Origin: Antitrichia curtipendula
Lineage: Eukaryota > Streptophyta > Bryopsida > Hypnales > Leucodontaceae
Length of the DNA: 64,000 bases
Assembly: GCA_951230915.1 (NCBI GenBank)
Contig: OX579633.1
Location: 2,294,001 to 2,358,000 of the forward strand
Direction: 5' to 3'
Positions within the stretch are counted from its first letter, which is position 1. Each line of letters starts with the position of its first letter. This document shows, piece after piece, positions 1 to 11,942 of the stretch. The notes under the pieces were generated by a model. It had not been told where the DNA came from. It ran no database searches and saw only the letters and a list, made by a program, of their open reading frames with translations. Made by a program: the position numbers and the translations under genes.

Positions 1-214
1 TTCTTCGTGGTCAATGTGATTGCAGTTGCGTCTGCGGGGTGAATGATCAGGGCTTCGCGGATGTCTGGCACTTGTCACATGTGAAGGATTCGATGGGCGC
101 AGATCGTACACGGGTAAAGTGGAGGTCGACGATCGGTCACCTTTGTGAATGAGCGAGAGCTTGCCTGAGGTTGAGTTTTGTGCTCGGTTTGGGTCAATTT
201 TCCTGTTTTGGTCA
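1..214. other. GC-richer window edge, unassigned
   Basis: This stretch is clearly richer in G+C than the DNA that follows, which may mean a gene edge or leader lies just outside the window. I could not assign a protein in any frame. The minus strand has an open but unrecognised frame running off the left edge. Confidence 0.3.
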
Positions 215-378
215 CAACAATGAATCAGGAAAGGTGACGACATCTGAGGAGGGATGTGACGACATCCTCGCAGTGATGGGAGTGATTGCCACTTCTGACA
301 ATGAATTAGGACAGGTGACACATCTTTGGAGGGATGTGACGACGTCCTAGCAGTTATGACAGTGATTGCCACTTTTGA
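215..378. repeat. Tandem duplication, about 81 bp x 2
   Basis: Two adjacent imperfect copies of a unit running from CAATGAAT through GGAGGGATGTGACGAC to GTGATTGCCACTT. Substitutions and small indels separate them. No coding function was seen. Confidence 0.7.
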
Positions 379-427
379 ACTCATTGTCATTGTGATAAAG
401 TGTCTATTTCCAAAGAAAAACAAAAGA

Positions 428-575
428 GGGTACACGTGGCATTTTTCTATTGGTTGTAAAATTCTTACACAAAATTTGAAAGGGGTACGCGTGGCATTTT
501 TCTATTGGTTGTAAAATTCTTACACAAACCTTGAAAGGGGTACACGTGGTATTTTTATATTGAATGTAAATGAAG
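428..575. repeat. 55-bp tandem repeat, about 2.6 copies
   Basis: Units start at 428, 483 and 538 with GGGTAC(A/G)CGTGG, followed by a shared ATTTTTCTATTGGTTGTAAA block. The first two copies are nearly identical and the third is degraded. A related TTACAACCAATAGAAAAATG stretch on the opposite strand occurs near 47175. Confidence 0.8.
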
Positions 576-714
576 CTGCAAAGATCTTCGGGTTGAACAT
601 AAATACATGCAAATATTTTTGAATGAAAATTTCAAGTTTAAAAAAAAAAAAAATTATACGTATACTCATTTGAGAGTTTTTGATAGTAAAAGTTGTACTT
701 AGCAACATCCTTAA

Positions 715-2011
715 CTCCTAAAGTTCCTTGACTATATTCTCACCCAAAATGCTCCTAAATTGCCTTTTGTACTACATTTCACAAAATTTGAGAAAAAAAC
801 ATGTTTTTGCATATGTAACCATAGAATCTTGCAATAAGGTGGTTTGAAAAAATGTGGGAAAATTTTCAAAAATTTCCCCTCCGTGGATTGAAAGATATTA
901 GTATTTGAATTGACAAACAATTTTTCTTAGCCCTGAAAACCCCCAGGAAACTGCACTTGAAGAGGTCACATTAGTATGAAAAAATGTCCAAAATGGTGGT
1001 GCTTCTTTGAAATAATTCTTCAAGGCAAGTTAACTACATGCTTGAAAAATTTCAGATCATTTGGAATTGTACAACATACAAGAACAAAATGCAATATTAT
1101 GACAACATTGTCAAAAAAAGCCTAACATGGACTAATTTTAGGAATTTTATATCTTCTTCATAAAAAATTTAAAATAAAAATTGAACAGTGGAGACCTTGC
1201 CCAACCTCTCTTCTACCATTAGAATTTTCTTTTTATAATGAAAAATCTAAAATCTAAAGATTGGAGGGGCTAGATTGAGTGGAGTTTAATTTGAAAGATC
1301 AAGCATCCTTTAAAATAGGGGTTCACTCTTCACATTAGGAGACCCGCTTTGTTGTTGCTCCTACATGCTACATTGTTACAGCATTACTGCAATATGCTGC
1401 TGGTGGCAATAAAATAAAACAAAATCACAACTTCCCACCACACCTTGTCCACCCAAACATGAAAAAAAAGTCAAAATTGATTTTGAAAAAAACATCATAA
1501 CATATGCCCACATCACCAAACGAGGACTATGAAGATAATAAATTGAAGAAGGATTTGACCTTGGTCATAAATTGTAGTAAGATCTTAGTAATAGAAGGGA
1601 ATTATAGTCCCAGTAATAAAAAGCTCCCTATTGTAAAGTTAGAGACTAGGTTCAAATCCCACTAGCATACAAATCACAAGTCATAAATGTAGCATGTCAG
1701 TCTAAATTCCAATTTTGAGCCTGGCCATCATTTGTTCAGATACCTTATCCTCATTGTTGTAGGCACTTTCTAAAATTTTTAATTGTAGTGTAAATCAGCC
1801 TACTACTACTAACCTGATTGAGAAAAAAAAACCATACTGCATCATAAATTTTCACTTATATACTCAAATGCAATGAAAAGTTGTCCTTGTGGCAGATATT
1901 CCTCGTCCGCACCTTGTGAAAAATTTGGGGTTGAAAAAGTCAAATCTCCACTCACATATACATGCCTAAAAAACCTAAGTTGCTGGAAAAAGAAGGCTAG
2001 TCCTTTAGGGG
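715..2011. mobile_element. TTAA-flanked piggyBac/Kolobok-like non-autonomous element, copy C
   Basis: TTAA lies on both sides (711-714 and 2012-2015). The left end reads CTCCTAAAGTTCCTTGAC and the right end TCCTTTAGGGG. The first about 380 bp are homologous to the copies at 39325 and 42166 (shared GTGCTTCTTTG, ACATGCTTGAAAAATTTCA and TTGGAATTGTACAACATA blocks). The middle, about 1140-1860, is not shared and may be a later insertion. A box-B-like GGTTCAAATCCC at about 1650 could be a SINE remnant. There is no open reading frame of note. Confidence 0.75.
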
Positions 2012-2015
2012 TTAA

Positions 2016-5000
2016 ATCTTGAAAACCTTAACCACAACAATTTTGCACTCATTCATCAAAACTTTGGCAATCCTTTTACTTCAAGCACTTGGAATATACA
2101 TGGAATTTGTTAATGCTAAACGTTTATTAGAGAACATTATTTTCATCGTCATTATGCAAAAAAATAAAATACCCCCCCCATCAAAATCATATAGAATGAG
2201 CAGCTGGTGAGTGTACAACAATTATGTTACTTTCACTTTCGCCACCTCCATAGCCATTACAAGAAACCTAGTCCAACTTTAGAAAACCTGGTCCAATATA
2301 AGTAAAATTCATACATCAAGAATTAACTTCCTTCTGACTCTTGCAACTAATAGAGAATTTCAAGAATCTCTACCCAAGAAGTGTATAGATAAACACTCAA
2401 ACATAATAATCCCATATAGAGATGCAATCATGTATAGACTACCCAATACATCAAGTTTTGAAGCAAATTTACCTGTTACAAGATGCAAAAACAATCGGCA
2501 GCTACTTAATATTACGAAACCATAATGTATTAATTTTCAAGGAGGAGCTTTTTGAACCAATCATGAAGCACAAAGAGCAGCACAAAGAACATATTAGAAC
2601 AAAAATCCTCTCACTTCTCTACACTTGCTTGCATTCCTCAACAATCCAACATTAGAGGGGATTTGAGGCCTGTAAAATACTATTTTGGAATTGTTCTCAT
2701 TGCTATAAACCATTTGCAATGCTATCATACTAATAAATAATTTTAAAATTAATTTTTAAATATTAAAAAAATATTAAAAATATTATTTATTTATTTTAAA
2801 TCTAATTTTTTTTAAATTCATTTAAAATTATTATCTAATGTGGATGCCTCAGCCACGTCAGACTGTTGATTTGATATTGTTTCCACATTCCCAATAGTCT
2901 AAAAACTCATGGTCTTCTAAAGGCCTCAAAATCAACTAATGATCCTAAACTAAGCAACTACTTCTTACATTGAAGGTACTCTATAAACTCAAGACAAGTA
3001 GCCCAAAATCTCTCCATGCAATATGGACGTAATTGTATTGCATACAAGAACTACCAAAAATTGTATTGTAATTAGTAGATGAACTAATAGAATCATCTAG
3101 CAACAAAAGAATCAAACCTACTAATTTGAGCACTCAATATCTTTCAATAAAAACTTAACCTCATCTCCATTAGAAATCAAGCAGAGCTTGGAACCCTAGA
3201 AGTAAACCCATTAGCAAAATCACCTTGCAAAAACAAACTCAATTGCCAATGATATTACCTCCACCAACACCGACACAAAAGAACTCCACCTCCACCGATG
3301 TTCAAGAACTCAACCCTCACTGGCACTGAAGATCTCCACCTCCATCAACACTCAAGAAATCCACAGATGCAGAAGCATAGAAACGTAGGACAAATAGTCA
3401 AACGTAGTCTTGAACTTCCAAAGTGTCAAACCCTAATGTCATGGACGAACAAAATCGCCTCTAAGGATGGCACCATCAACGGTCTCAATATTTCCCTAAT
3501 CAGTTAGATCAATGGCCTTAGAAGGAAGGCCCATTTTTTTGGTATCAAATCAATGGTCCTGGTTTTTTTTAACTTCTAGTGCATGCAAGGTGGGTTACTA
3601 ATGGCATCGGGTGGAGATGCTCGCTTCTTTTTGCCTCATTATCATTGTCATTGTCATTATCATTATGAAATCGAAAGTTTGATTGAAATTGTAGGGCTGC
3701 AACCAATTTAATACCTAAAGGACCAAGTAAATTGTCAAATTTGGCTTAAGTTACATTGAGTAGGTCATATGGAACTTCTTTTTTTGCATAATTTAGTTCA
3801 ATTTTAGACCAATATGTATAATTTGATTCATTGATTCTAGTGGCATAAAATATGATTTTGTATGAATTACACTTTTCACAACATAATCAACTGAATTGAC
3901 TCTTTTCAAACTTGGAGTCTTTTGCCTTTAATGGTTAATTAATATATTTCACTTTTTTTCTTATGTAATTTCAAGATCATTCAAGATATTAGTAATAAAA
4001 TGATGGCTTCAAAAATTCACCAAAAATACAATTTCTATCTTTAACATTCAAAACTTTCTATGATTGGTCAAAATTAAAATTTCAATTGATTTGTGAAAAA
4101 TAGCATAAGATTCAATTATGACAATACAAACACTTTTTTAAATAGTAAAATTTTCAATCACTAGGCAAATTCTAACCACTTTGTACTATTTTTATAATGA
4201 TTTTTGTTTAATCGCAATGATCTTAGTTTTAAATATAAGAATAGAAAGACAATCTAATCTAGTTATTTTTAATTTTTTTTCATATTAAATTTTTTGTGTG
4301 AACACATTGCTTAAAGTTGAGTAGCACTCATAAAATGGTTGATTGGTAATTTAGGAGTTAACCTCATCATAGAATAGATTTGTTTAGGACATGATTAGCA
4401 TTTTAGTAAGGAACATAAATTTTGGGGGCAGTATTAATAGTTTAGAGTGCAAGTTTGGAAAAGTATATTGAAACATTGTAAGGAGCACTTGTCAAATAGA
4501 AGTAGTCTTTGGAATACATGCCATCATAACCTCAGAAGTCAATGGAGAGTGAATAATCTTTGCATAATTTTCATAGATAACATGAATAGAAAGGATTGTG
4601 TCATTTTCATATGAGAAATGCATTGAAATTATATAAATTAAGATTGCAATAAGTGCGGAAAAATTAAGTATTATGACTTTGAAACAATAGTTGTAAAACA
4701 TGATTTGTAGATCAATACAATTAGATCATTTAGTATGCAAAGTCGCAAACTAATATTTTCAATAAAGTTGGAAGTCCCAAATTTAATTTTTTTTCTTAAG
4801 TAAATTATAAATTGAATATTTGTGATTTTCACAAGAATTTTTTCCTTTAAATTAAAGATGTAAATTTCTAATCTTAATTATTTCTAAAGACTTTTTATTT
4901 TAACTTATTTTTGTGCTCTTAGGATGCGTCCACGTTCATTTATTGTTCAAAATTTGAGCATTAGATGTTTTTTGAGGCCTCTAGAAGACTGTGAATTCTC

Positions 5001-5224
5001 AGACTGTGGAGAATATGGGAATAGTATCACATCAACAGTTTGACATGGTTGAGAGATGGCCACTTCAAATACCTATATATAATTAGTTCTTTAATTTTTT
5101 TTAAATCAAAATTTTATTTCTTTATTATTTAATAGTCTAATAGCGCCACAATGATTCCTTGTAAGGGGAACAACCCCGAAACAATCTTATTTCAAATTCC
5201 TTCTAATGCATCTAATCTTAAGGG
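2016..5224. other. AT-rich intergenic DNA, no gene seen
   Basis: I see only short chance reading frames. At about 3710 there is a degenerate TTAA-type element end (TTAATACCTAAAGGACC) without a recognised partner. Nothing resembles a conserved protein. Confidence 0.5.
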
Positions 5225-5390
5225 GATTGATAAACTCCCAGATTTCAGTGGCGCCTAGGAACGGGGTTTCCGTCACACGGTCCGTCCAGGTCAAGTTCTA
5301 TAGGAGGGAGCCCGTGGGGAAGTCGTTCGCGTCCGTGTTTTTGATCATGGTGAAGGTGTGGACGAGCGCACCAGTCATATTTGCAACTAG
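5225..5390 (-). pseudogene. Multicopper oxidase (LPR1/bilirubin-oxidase-like) gene fragment
   Basis: On the minus strand a GC-rich patch reads VHTFTMIKNTDANDFPTGS, an in-frame TAG (5298-5300), then NLTWTDRVTETPFLGATEIW followed by EFIN. In plant LPR1-like and spore-coat-A-like multicopper oxidases a loop of the type 'NxAxxPFPTG' precedes 'W.dpVTE.p..GttEiWe.iN', just ahead of the first C-terminal copper-binding HPxHxH. The fragment stops being recognisable before that copper motif. The stop codon, loss of the rest of the gene and isolation in repeats mark a relic. A sense-strand reading frame over the same bases (5206-5394) is a shadow. The family call rests on remembered patterns only. Confidence 0.5.
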
Positions 5391-5909
5391 GTGAGTCGTG
5401 ATGTTCGTCGGCACGGGTGGTGAGTTTTTCAAAAGGGCCGCCAGAAAGTGACCAAACCAATCTATTAATAAAAAATAGGCAGCCAGACAAATCTAGCTGC
5501 AATGTATTATCAACTTTTGTAAAGGTCATCAGAACTCAAAAAAGAGGGTAAAACAAAAATAAATTTAATAATCAACAACATCGAATTACACAATGATTAA
5601 TTGGCAAATGAAACAAATGAAGCCAAATGATGTGGTTTTTGAAGGTAGTTGCCAAAAAATTCAGAAACACTCATGATTTCTCACTAACTTCATAAGCTAC
5701 TTAAATTAGCTTGTTTGTTGTTTAGAAGGAGAGTTATTTATACAAGTAGGATAGTAGTAGATAAAACAATCCATGCGGGATATGTAAATTAGGAGTAATA
5801 GGAATACAACCGCTCAAAGTTAAGTGAAAAGCAGAAATTGTGTTTAAAGTCAAATTTCAAATCCCATTTAGGCATAGTAGAATATTTTTCTTCAAACCGC
5901 TTTGAACTA

Positions 5910-6326
5910 AGGTAGACAAGCCTATTACCACCCTGATTTGTGATCTGACTATGTTGGAGTCAACTTCAATGGGGTCAACTATTTTTCATAGGTGTATGCA
6001 TGTTTCACAAATCAAACCCAAGTGGAATTATAATTTTCTGATGAAAATTGAAATTTCTATGAATTGTTGAAGTTGACTGCCTTGAAATTACAAATCCGCC
6101 CATGGATTAATTTATAAAAGTCAGATCAACAACCCATTACCGCCATAGATTGTATCTATGAGTACTTGGATATCCACCAATCAATGGTAGATACGTTAAC
6201 CAAGCTGAAATTAATGAACTGATTTTGTCAGAAAAATAGATGGACTTATTTGAGTTTCAGGGTGGTAATGGGGCCAAAAGTAAGATGTCGGAAATAGGAA
6301 GCTGATGGGAATAGGCTGGTTTACCT
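5910..6326. mobile_element. TA-flanked MITE, AGGTAG family
   Basis: The left end is AGGTAGACAAGCCTATTACC and the right end GGCTGGTTTACCT, which are imperfect inverted repeats. The body (CCACCCTGATTT, CAAACCCAAGTGGAATTAT and similar blocks) is shared with elements at 12039-12456 and 13534-13940. It is inserted in the left arm of the foldback element. The flanking dinucleotides are TA on the left and TG on the right, so the duplication is degraded. Confidence 0.7.
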
Positions 6327-6584
6327 TGGTTAAAGTTTTATAATCAATCTAGTTTTCATCTCCAAAAATCTGTTTGAATTTCAGAGCCTCCAATAAAAAA
6401 TTATGGACAAAATTAGGAGAGGGTGTTTGAAAATATCAAAAAAAATTCCTTCCAACCCCTTTTAGAATTTTGTCCATAACTTTTTATTGGAGCTTCTAAA
6501 TTTCAAACGGATTTTTTTAAATGAAAACTAGCTTAATTCTTCAACTTTGTTGAGTTCAAAGTTTTTGAAAAAAATCATTCTATT

Positions 6585-7027
6585 AGAGTTATTCGTAAAG
6601 TAAACCTGAGTTTAGAGGTAAAACTGGGGTTTGAACCCCTGCTTTATGTAAAAAAGCAGGTGAAAAAGTAAAAAGCTCGTGCAATCAACACTAGCAAAAC
6701 AAAACTTGGGACCAAACTTTCTTTCGCATCGAAATGGTGCCTAAAAATGTTTGGACCTTAGTTTACCTGTCAAAGAAATTGTACATTGACAATTTGTGAG
6801 AATGGAGGGTGGAGAGGTTGTATTTATAATGAAATCCACTGTTCTTTATGAACTCTCAAAGGATATGGGTTTATTTTAAGATTGATCTCCTCCAAGCTCT
6901 TACAAGTTACTTACAACTCCAACCATTTACATATCCCATATGGGTTGCTTTACCTCCTTTCACCAATTTGTATAAGAGCTTGTTTAAATCTGGGTACCAA
7001 ACTAGGGATGACTTTACGAATAACTCT
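6585..7027. mobile_element. 443-bp MITE with 17-bp perfect terminal inverted repeats
   Basis: The left end AGAGTTATTCGTAAAGT is repeated as an exact reverse complement at the right end (ACTTTACGAATAACTCT). Both sides are flanked by ATT (6582-6584 and 7028-7030), a 3-bp target duplication. Removing it rejoins the foldback arm to match the copy near 13070 (TTCTA.TATG.CTAA). A 3-bp duplication would suit a PIF/Harbinger-type element, but no transposase is present. Confidence 0.75.
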
Positions 7028-7505
7028 ATTATGTCTAAATGGGGTCTGAAATTTGACTTTGAACACAATTTTTGCATTTAATAATGAGTGATTTATCTTC
7101 TAAATATCCCACACCCTTTAAGGATTCACCATGGACAATTGATTTCTCTATAAAAAACCTCTTCATTCTCACCAATTGTCAATGAATTAAGGTAAAACAA
7201 GTAAACAACCCATTGTAGTCAAATGATCCATAATTATGGACACTTAGGGAATGATCCCATCATGTTTTTTTAGATTTTTAGATTTTTAGATTTGGCTTCA
7301 ATGCATGTCTTACACAATACTAATGGAAGGATTAGTGACTTCACTAGGAACTTCCAATTTTTCAGTGAGAATTCATTGTAAGAATTGACTTTCTAGGCAT
7401 TCTTTGTTAGAAAATATTATGACTGCTTTAGGTGAGCAAAAGGAGCATGATGGATTCAGATTTTATTGGTTCTAAGGTAGTCTATAGACTCTTTTGGGCC
7501 ATGCT

Positions 7506-8088
7506 CTCGGGTGGGTCACTCTATGGGGATTTTGTATACCAAATGCAACAAAGTGATTTTTTGATACCCTATTCACTTTCTAATAAATTATAATTTCAAC
7601 TTATAATTCTAAACTTTGATTAATAATGACTATTGGTTTCTATTGCCAAAAAACTTCAATCCAAATAACATTTGAAATCACTTCTAAAAATAGGTTGAAA
7701 AATGAACTAAAACGGCACATGTTTCAACTCAAACATTTATAAAGAATACATTTGGATGTCCATTGCATCAATATTCAAGAAAAATAAACTTTCAATAGAT
7801 ATTATTTTCAAGAAAACAAAAAATCATTTCTTAGACAGTTTTTAAGAAAATAAATAGAGGGTCCAAACTTATTTCCAACTCTACAGTGTAGCTTTTTTCT
7901 TCAAAAATTTGTAACTAATTGTTATCAACAAACAAAAATATAAATAATTCAAAATATAAACTCTCAAAGTAGAAAAATCTATTCAATTTTTTTATTTATT
8001 CTTTAAATTAAAATTTAAGAACTAAACAGAGGGTTTGAAATCTTCGCCACATGTAGTTTGCATAAAGACATAGAGTGACCCAATCGAG
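7506..8088. mobile_element. MITE with CTCGGG termini, copy 1
   Basis: The left end CTCGGGTGGGTCACTCTATG is matched by the reverse complement of the right end, CTCGATTGGGTCACTCTATG. The interior is homologous to the element at 62671-63234 (shared blocks such as TATAATTTCAACTTATAATT and GACTATTGGTTTCTATTGCC). Target duplication is not clear here. The element is AT-rich and non-coding. Confidence 0.7.
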
Positions 8089-8599
8089 GCAATGCTGAAT
8101 TGAGCACTTCAAAAATTCATAGCAATTCTGATACTTTGTCAAAAAATAAATAATTTTAAATGCTTTCATTGTTTCTCACACTTGCACTACTGTGGGGAAA
8201 AAGTTGAAAAATTTCAGCAACCACATGAGGTCAAACTCCTAATTCTGACTACAATGTGCTATTTTACCTTATGCCTATCACAATGCCGATAAAAGACTCT
8301 TGATGGTAGATGTCATTGGACTATTTTCAACATTTTTTTTTCCATAACTTGATTAGAATACAAGGTATGCAATAATAAGGGTTGAGGTGCATTACAATAT
8401 TTGAACCTTGATTATTGAACTTTTGTATTGTATTTTGAACCATTGATAGGCTTCCGATATCGCGACTTCATGTGAACAACTACAAGGAAAAAACAAATCC
8501 GTAAGTAAAGTTATATGTAATCGTGGGGTCCTTTCAGTTGCTCTGGAGTGGCCCTTTGGAGGTTGGAGATTTTTTGTAATGATTGTCTACCAATCTACC

Positions 8600-8770
8600 C
8601 TCCCGTTTGCTTGTTGGATGGGCAGACAGTTGAACAAACATCATCCACCCGTCCACTCAGTTGTCTATTTGTTTGTCCATCCGCCCATTTGCCCTCCCAT
8701 CCACGTAACCGCCCTCCCTTCCGTCTATCCGTCCTCCCATCTGCCCGTCTGCTTAGTTGACCTACAATTT
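8600..8770. repeat. Pyrimidine-rich CCRTCC low-complexity tract
   Basis: A degenerate run of CATCC/CGTCC/CGCCC words. It gives long open frames on the plus strand (8548-8760, 8579-8986), but their proteins are low-complexity and match no known domain, so I do not call a gene. Confidence 0.6.
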
Positions 8771-8991
8771 GCGGAGCAAGTCAATATTGTCTGCTTTGAG
8801 GCCGAATGTAGAAACGGGTGGATGGTTGGGTTGTTCACCTACTTGGTTTGTTGTCCACAAGGCAAACCAACATGGTCCACTTTAGGGCCGAACGCAAATT
8901 TGGTCGTCCACCTTGGCCAATCGCAAACCGCTTGGCCGGTTGCCCAACCATCTGCGATACAATGGGTTCATCTGCCCATTTGTTAGAGGAT

Positions 8992-9235
8992 GGCTAGACG
9001 GATGGACGGACAAGCAAACAACCACTATGCGATAGCAGTCAATTTTTTTTGCGATTTTTGATTGCAGTATTGGGAATTTGGGGGCGTGTGATATAGTATT
9101 GGAAAGGTATTTTGAAGACTTTCCAACAGTATATAATACGCCTCAAATTCCAAAAATTCCAATTGAAAATGGCAAAAGAAGTTGACTACTAGCGCATAGT
9201 AGACGTTTGTCTAGTTGTTCGCTCGTCCGATTAAC
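8992..9235. repeat. Foldback hairpin, about 110-bp arms
   Basis: Left-arm blocks (GGACGGACAAGCAAACAAC, CTATGCGATAGCAGTCAA, TATAGTATTGGAAAG) reappear as near reverse complements on the right (CTTTCCAACAGTATATA, TTGACTACTAGCGCATAG, GTTGTTCGCTCGTCC). The centre is near 9112. It could be a foldback MITE or an expressed hairpin; the sequence does not decide. Confidence 0.65.
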
Positions 9236-10257
9236 CAGGATAATTTCTTCTGACATCAATTTTATGTACGTTTGTTGTTGCGTCCAAATGCCTTGACGTC
9301 CAAAATTTGGACATGATTTTGCTCCAGACTTTCAACTTTGTCAATCCTACTAAGAGATATTGTGCATGTATCCATTGCACCTAAATGACCAAGCTCTTAG
9401 TAATGGATACTATTCTTATATCTAATAGTACCTTATTTCCACATAAGAAGTACAAAATAGATTCAACTTTGACCTTAAGTAGGGGCCTTTTTTTCCTATT
9501 ATCTTGCTTATGAGTTTTACTTTTTTTTCGATGATTCTAAATAGGATTTTAGATGCAAAAGGGTCCCCTTCTTGTTTCAAAAAGAAAATTCCAAGATAAA
9601 AACTCTCCATCCTCTATGAAATTCAACACATAGCCATGCCCATTCACCCATCTATCCATCCAATTCCATGGCATCACTTTAATTATTCTCCTACCAGTTT
9701 CTTAATTTGAAGATCATTATATATATATGAAGTCAAAGAGAGTGGACATTCCCTATGGCATGCTATAGCCATAGAGTAAAAGCAAACAAAATAATTCTAA
9801 AAAAATATTCTATAATTTGTTGGTATGTCATTTCTTCATGAAAATATTTGTATAGAAAAAGATAATCTTACATAGTATCCTTGATATTTAAATAAAATAA
9901 AATAGAATGGATAGAAGATTAGGTGTTTTGTAGGGCAATTTCTCTCTCAAAAGCAATCCAAAAAACTTCAAAGGAACATTTGACAATATAATCCTCCTTT
10001 CTAAATTGAAGAAATCATTAAATTGCTTCAAAATCTTACAAGAATTATACTCCTTTCTGATTGAATATATATACTTCGAATTAACAAAGGATTTTTCATC
10101 CACATTTACATATTTCATCCATATTTGTATATGTAAATAAGTTGGGCACTCTCAAATGCTCGAGTGACCCCAAACCACCATCATTCTATATACATCTCCA
10201 AAATCACTATGTACCCATGTGGATGTAACGACTTTTAAACCTCCACTAGAAAAAACC
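9236..10257. other. AT-rich intergenic DNA with a repeat shared with 15390-15660
   Basis: The stretch 9405-9665 (GGATACTATT... to ...CATTCACCCATC) resembles 15400-15640. This marks an interspersed repeat rather than a gene. No coding region was seen. Confidence 0.5.
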
Positions 10258-10480
10258 TTTGACCGTTCATAACTTTTGCATACAGTATGCAAATACCACG
10301 TTCTTTGGTGCATTGGAACTTCCTTTCATTTTCCAATAAAAAAATATGAACAGTTGACTAGTCTAAAAATAGTAACTAGGCACAGTAGCAATAAGTGGTG
10401 GTTGGGGGGTGGGTGGGTGACCTCCTCACATGAAGATCACTTTCTGCACTCCCCCGAAGAAATGAAAACTATTTCAAAAA
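10258..10480. repeat. Inverted relative of the 23365 / 36288 repeat
   Basis: Blocks such as CATAACTTTTGCATAC and CTTTGGTGCATTGGAAC are reverse complements of sequences inside the elements at 23365-23638 and 36288-36562. This is a diverged, opposite-orientation copy without clean ends. Confidence 0.5.
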
Positions 10481-10489
10481 CAAACTGTA

Positions 10490-10900
10490 AGGTAGGAGGC
10501 TCTGAAATCGCTCGGGCATTAAGAACCGCCGTTATAAATGGCTCTTGAATGGAACGAGGTGATCTTTAAATGGAACGAAGTGATCCTTAAATTGACTGCT
10601 ATAGTGCTATGAATGAATTAGAAAAAAAGGGGTCCCAACCAATCATCAGCTTTGCTTTTACCCATCTTGCAAGTGAGCGGTTTATGGAAGACCTAGGATC
10701 ACAAATAGGGACCTACAATACATCTCCTTTGAAAATCCATAACTAATTCAATATTGCTCAAAAAAATATGAAACCACTTGTGTTAGATTCCTCGTCTATT
10801 TTTCTATCTTTGAAAAATGAATTAAAAATACTACCAACCAAGGAAGCATATGAAAAAGGCAGATCAGACCTTAGATGGGCAATTCAAGAGCCTCCTACAT
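10490..10900. mobile_element. TA-flanked MITE, AGGTAGGAGGCTC ends
   Basis: The left end is AGGTAGGAGGCTCTG and the right end AGAGCCTCCTACAT, with TA at both outer edges (10488-10489 and 10901-10902). It abuts the TTAA of the next element, so the two share bases at the junction. The ends resemble those of the element at 50295-50623. Confidence 0.65.
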
Positions 10901-10903
10901 TAA

Positions 10904-11874
10904 CCCCTAAACATCAGAGGTCCAACCAGGCTTAAAAACTGCCTACCTTTGCAAGTCTGAAAAGTCAAAATTAGAGTAAGGTATGAAGATCTCAATCGTA
11001 CAATATTGTAGTGTGCATGTTGTAGATGGTGTGGAACAAATTTGGGGTCATTTGACCGTATAGATTAAAAGATTATAATGTTTTAGTGTTGAAAAAAGGT
11101 GCTGAAATTTTCTTAAAAACACATTTGGAGGTGAAATTCGATTTCTAAACCTACTCAAATGAAAAAACTTTAAGGTACAAAGTGATTCAAAAACAGAATA
11201 TATACACTTTGGTGGAAAAAAACTATCATTCAAATGAATCATTGTGTCCGCAAAACGGATTTGAAATGTTAGAAAACTGTGAAAAAAGTAACAAAAAATC
11301 ACATCTATAACTAAACCTCCTTCTACTAAAATGCTTCTCAATCACTTATGACTACTTGTATTGCTATGAAATTTTAACCATACAAACTAGACTAGTATGC
11401 GCAACTTTACCAACAAATATTATTAGACTTGGACATTGTATGAAGAAGTTATAGGCCGCCAAAGTTCACTGCAATCCACCAATGTCTGGATTTTGAACTT
11501 TGAATTGCTCCCAATCATTCGAAACAACTTGGATTGACATGAAAACTTTACCACAGCAATTAGACTTCAGTGGAAACAAAATCCAACAAATTTTATTGAA
11601 AAAAAACATTAGATTACAAAGATACAAGCCCCCAAAGTTGCAGCCATCAAATGCAGTTTGGTGAGCTCAAATTGAACCTATGAACTTCAATTGGCTCCCA
11701 AAACTATTATACATCTTGGATTGATCTGAAAATTTTATCACACAAACTAGACTAGTATGCAAAACTTCTCCAACAAGTTTTATTGAATTTAGACATTGGA
11801 TGCAAAAGTTACAACCCTTTGAATTTGACTTTTAGGCTGTGAGGACGTTTTTCGTCCCCTATGACGTTCAGGGG
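10904..11874. mobile_element. TTAA-flanked piggyBac/Kolobok-like element, copy H
   Basis: TTAA is present at 10900-10903 and 11875-11878. The left end CCCCTAAACATCAGAGG and the right-end reverse complement CCCCTGAACGTCATAGG match at 14 of 17 positions, among the best inverted repeats of this group. The interior has three degenerate tandem units of about 180 bp starting near 11353, 11528 and 11714, each with a TTG(G/T)ATTG...TTTTA(A/T)(C/T)(A/C)ACA block. It has no protein-coding capacity. Confidence 0.75.
11350..11830. repeat. About 180-bp degenerate tandem repeat, 3 copies
   Basis: Copies start near 11353, 11528 and 11714. They share CTTGxATTG, CAAACTAGACTAGTATGC and TTATTGAATTTAGACATTG-like blocks. 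The array lies inside the TTAA-flanked element at 10904-11874. Confidence 0.6.
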
Positions 11875-11942
11875 TTAAGCTTAAAGTTGGAATGCACATA
11901 ACAGTCAGTAGCACCATCCACTGTTGCCTTCCCCCTGACAAA

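Larger units (their letters stand above)
5745..7110. mobile_element. Long foldback element, copy 1, carrying two nested insertions
   Basis: Two arms of opposite orientation flank a centre near 6438. For example CCAATAAAAAATTATGGAC on the left pairs with GTCCATAACTTTTTATTGG on the right. The outer parts (AAATTGTGTTTAAAGTCAAA near 5838, its complement near 7055) also match. Comparison with the uninterrupted copy at 12658-13220 shows that the left arm is broken at about 5909 and the right arm at about 6584 by separate small elements. Confidence 0.7.

Noticed and set aside
1600..1680. Possible tRNA gene from GGTTCAAATCCC
   Set aside because: The box-B-like motif has no convincing acceptor or anticodon stems around it. 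At most it is a SINE remnant.
5206..5394. Plus-strand 62-codon frame in a GC-rich patch
   Set aside because: It is antisense to the multicopper-oxidase-like peptide, which explains the composition better.
8548..8986. Open frames of 70 and 135 codons on the plus strand
   Set aside because: They are low-complexity products of a pyrimidine-rich tract and foldback DNA, with no recognisable domain.
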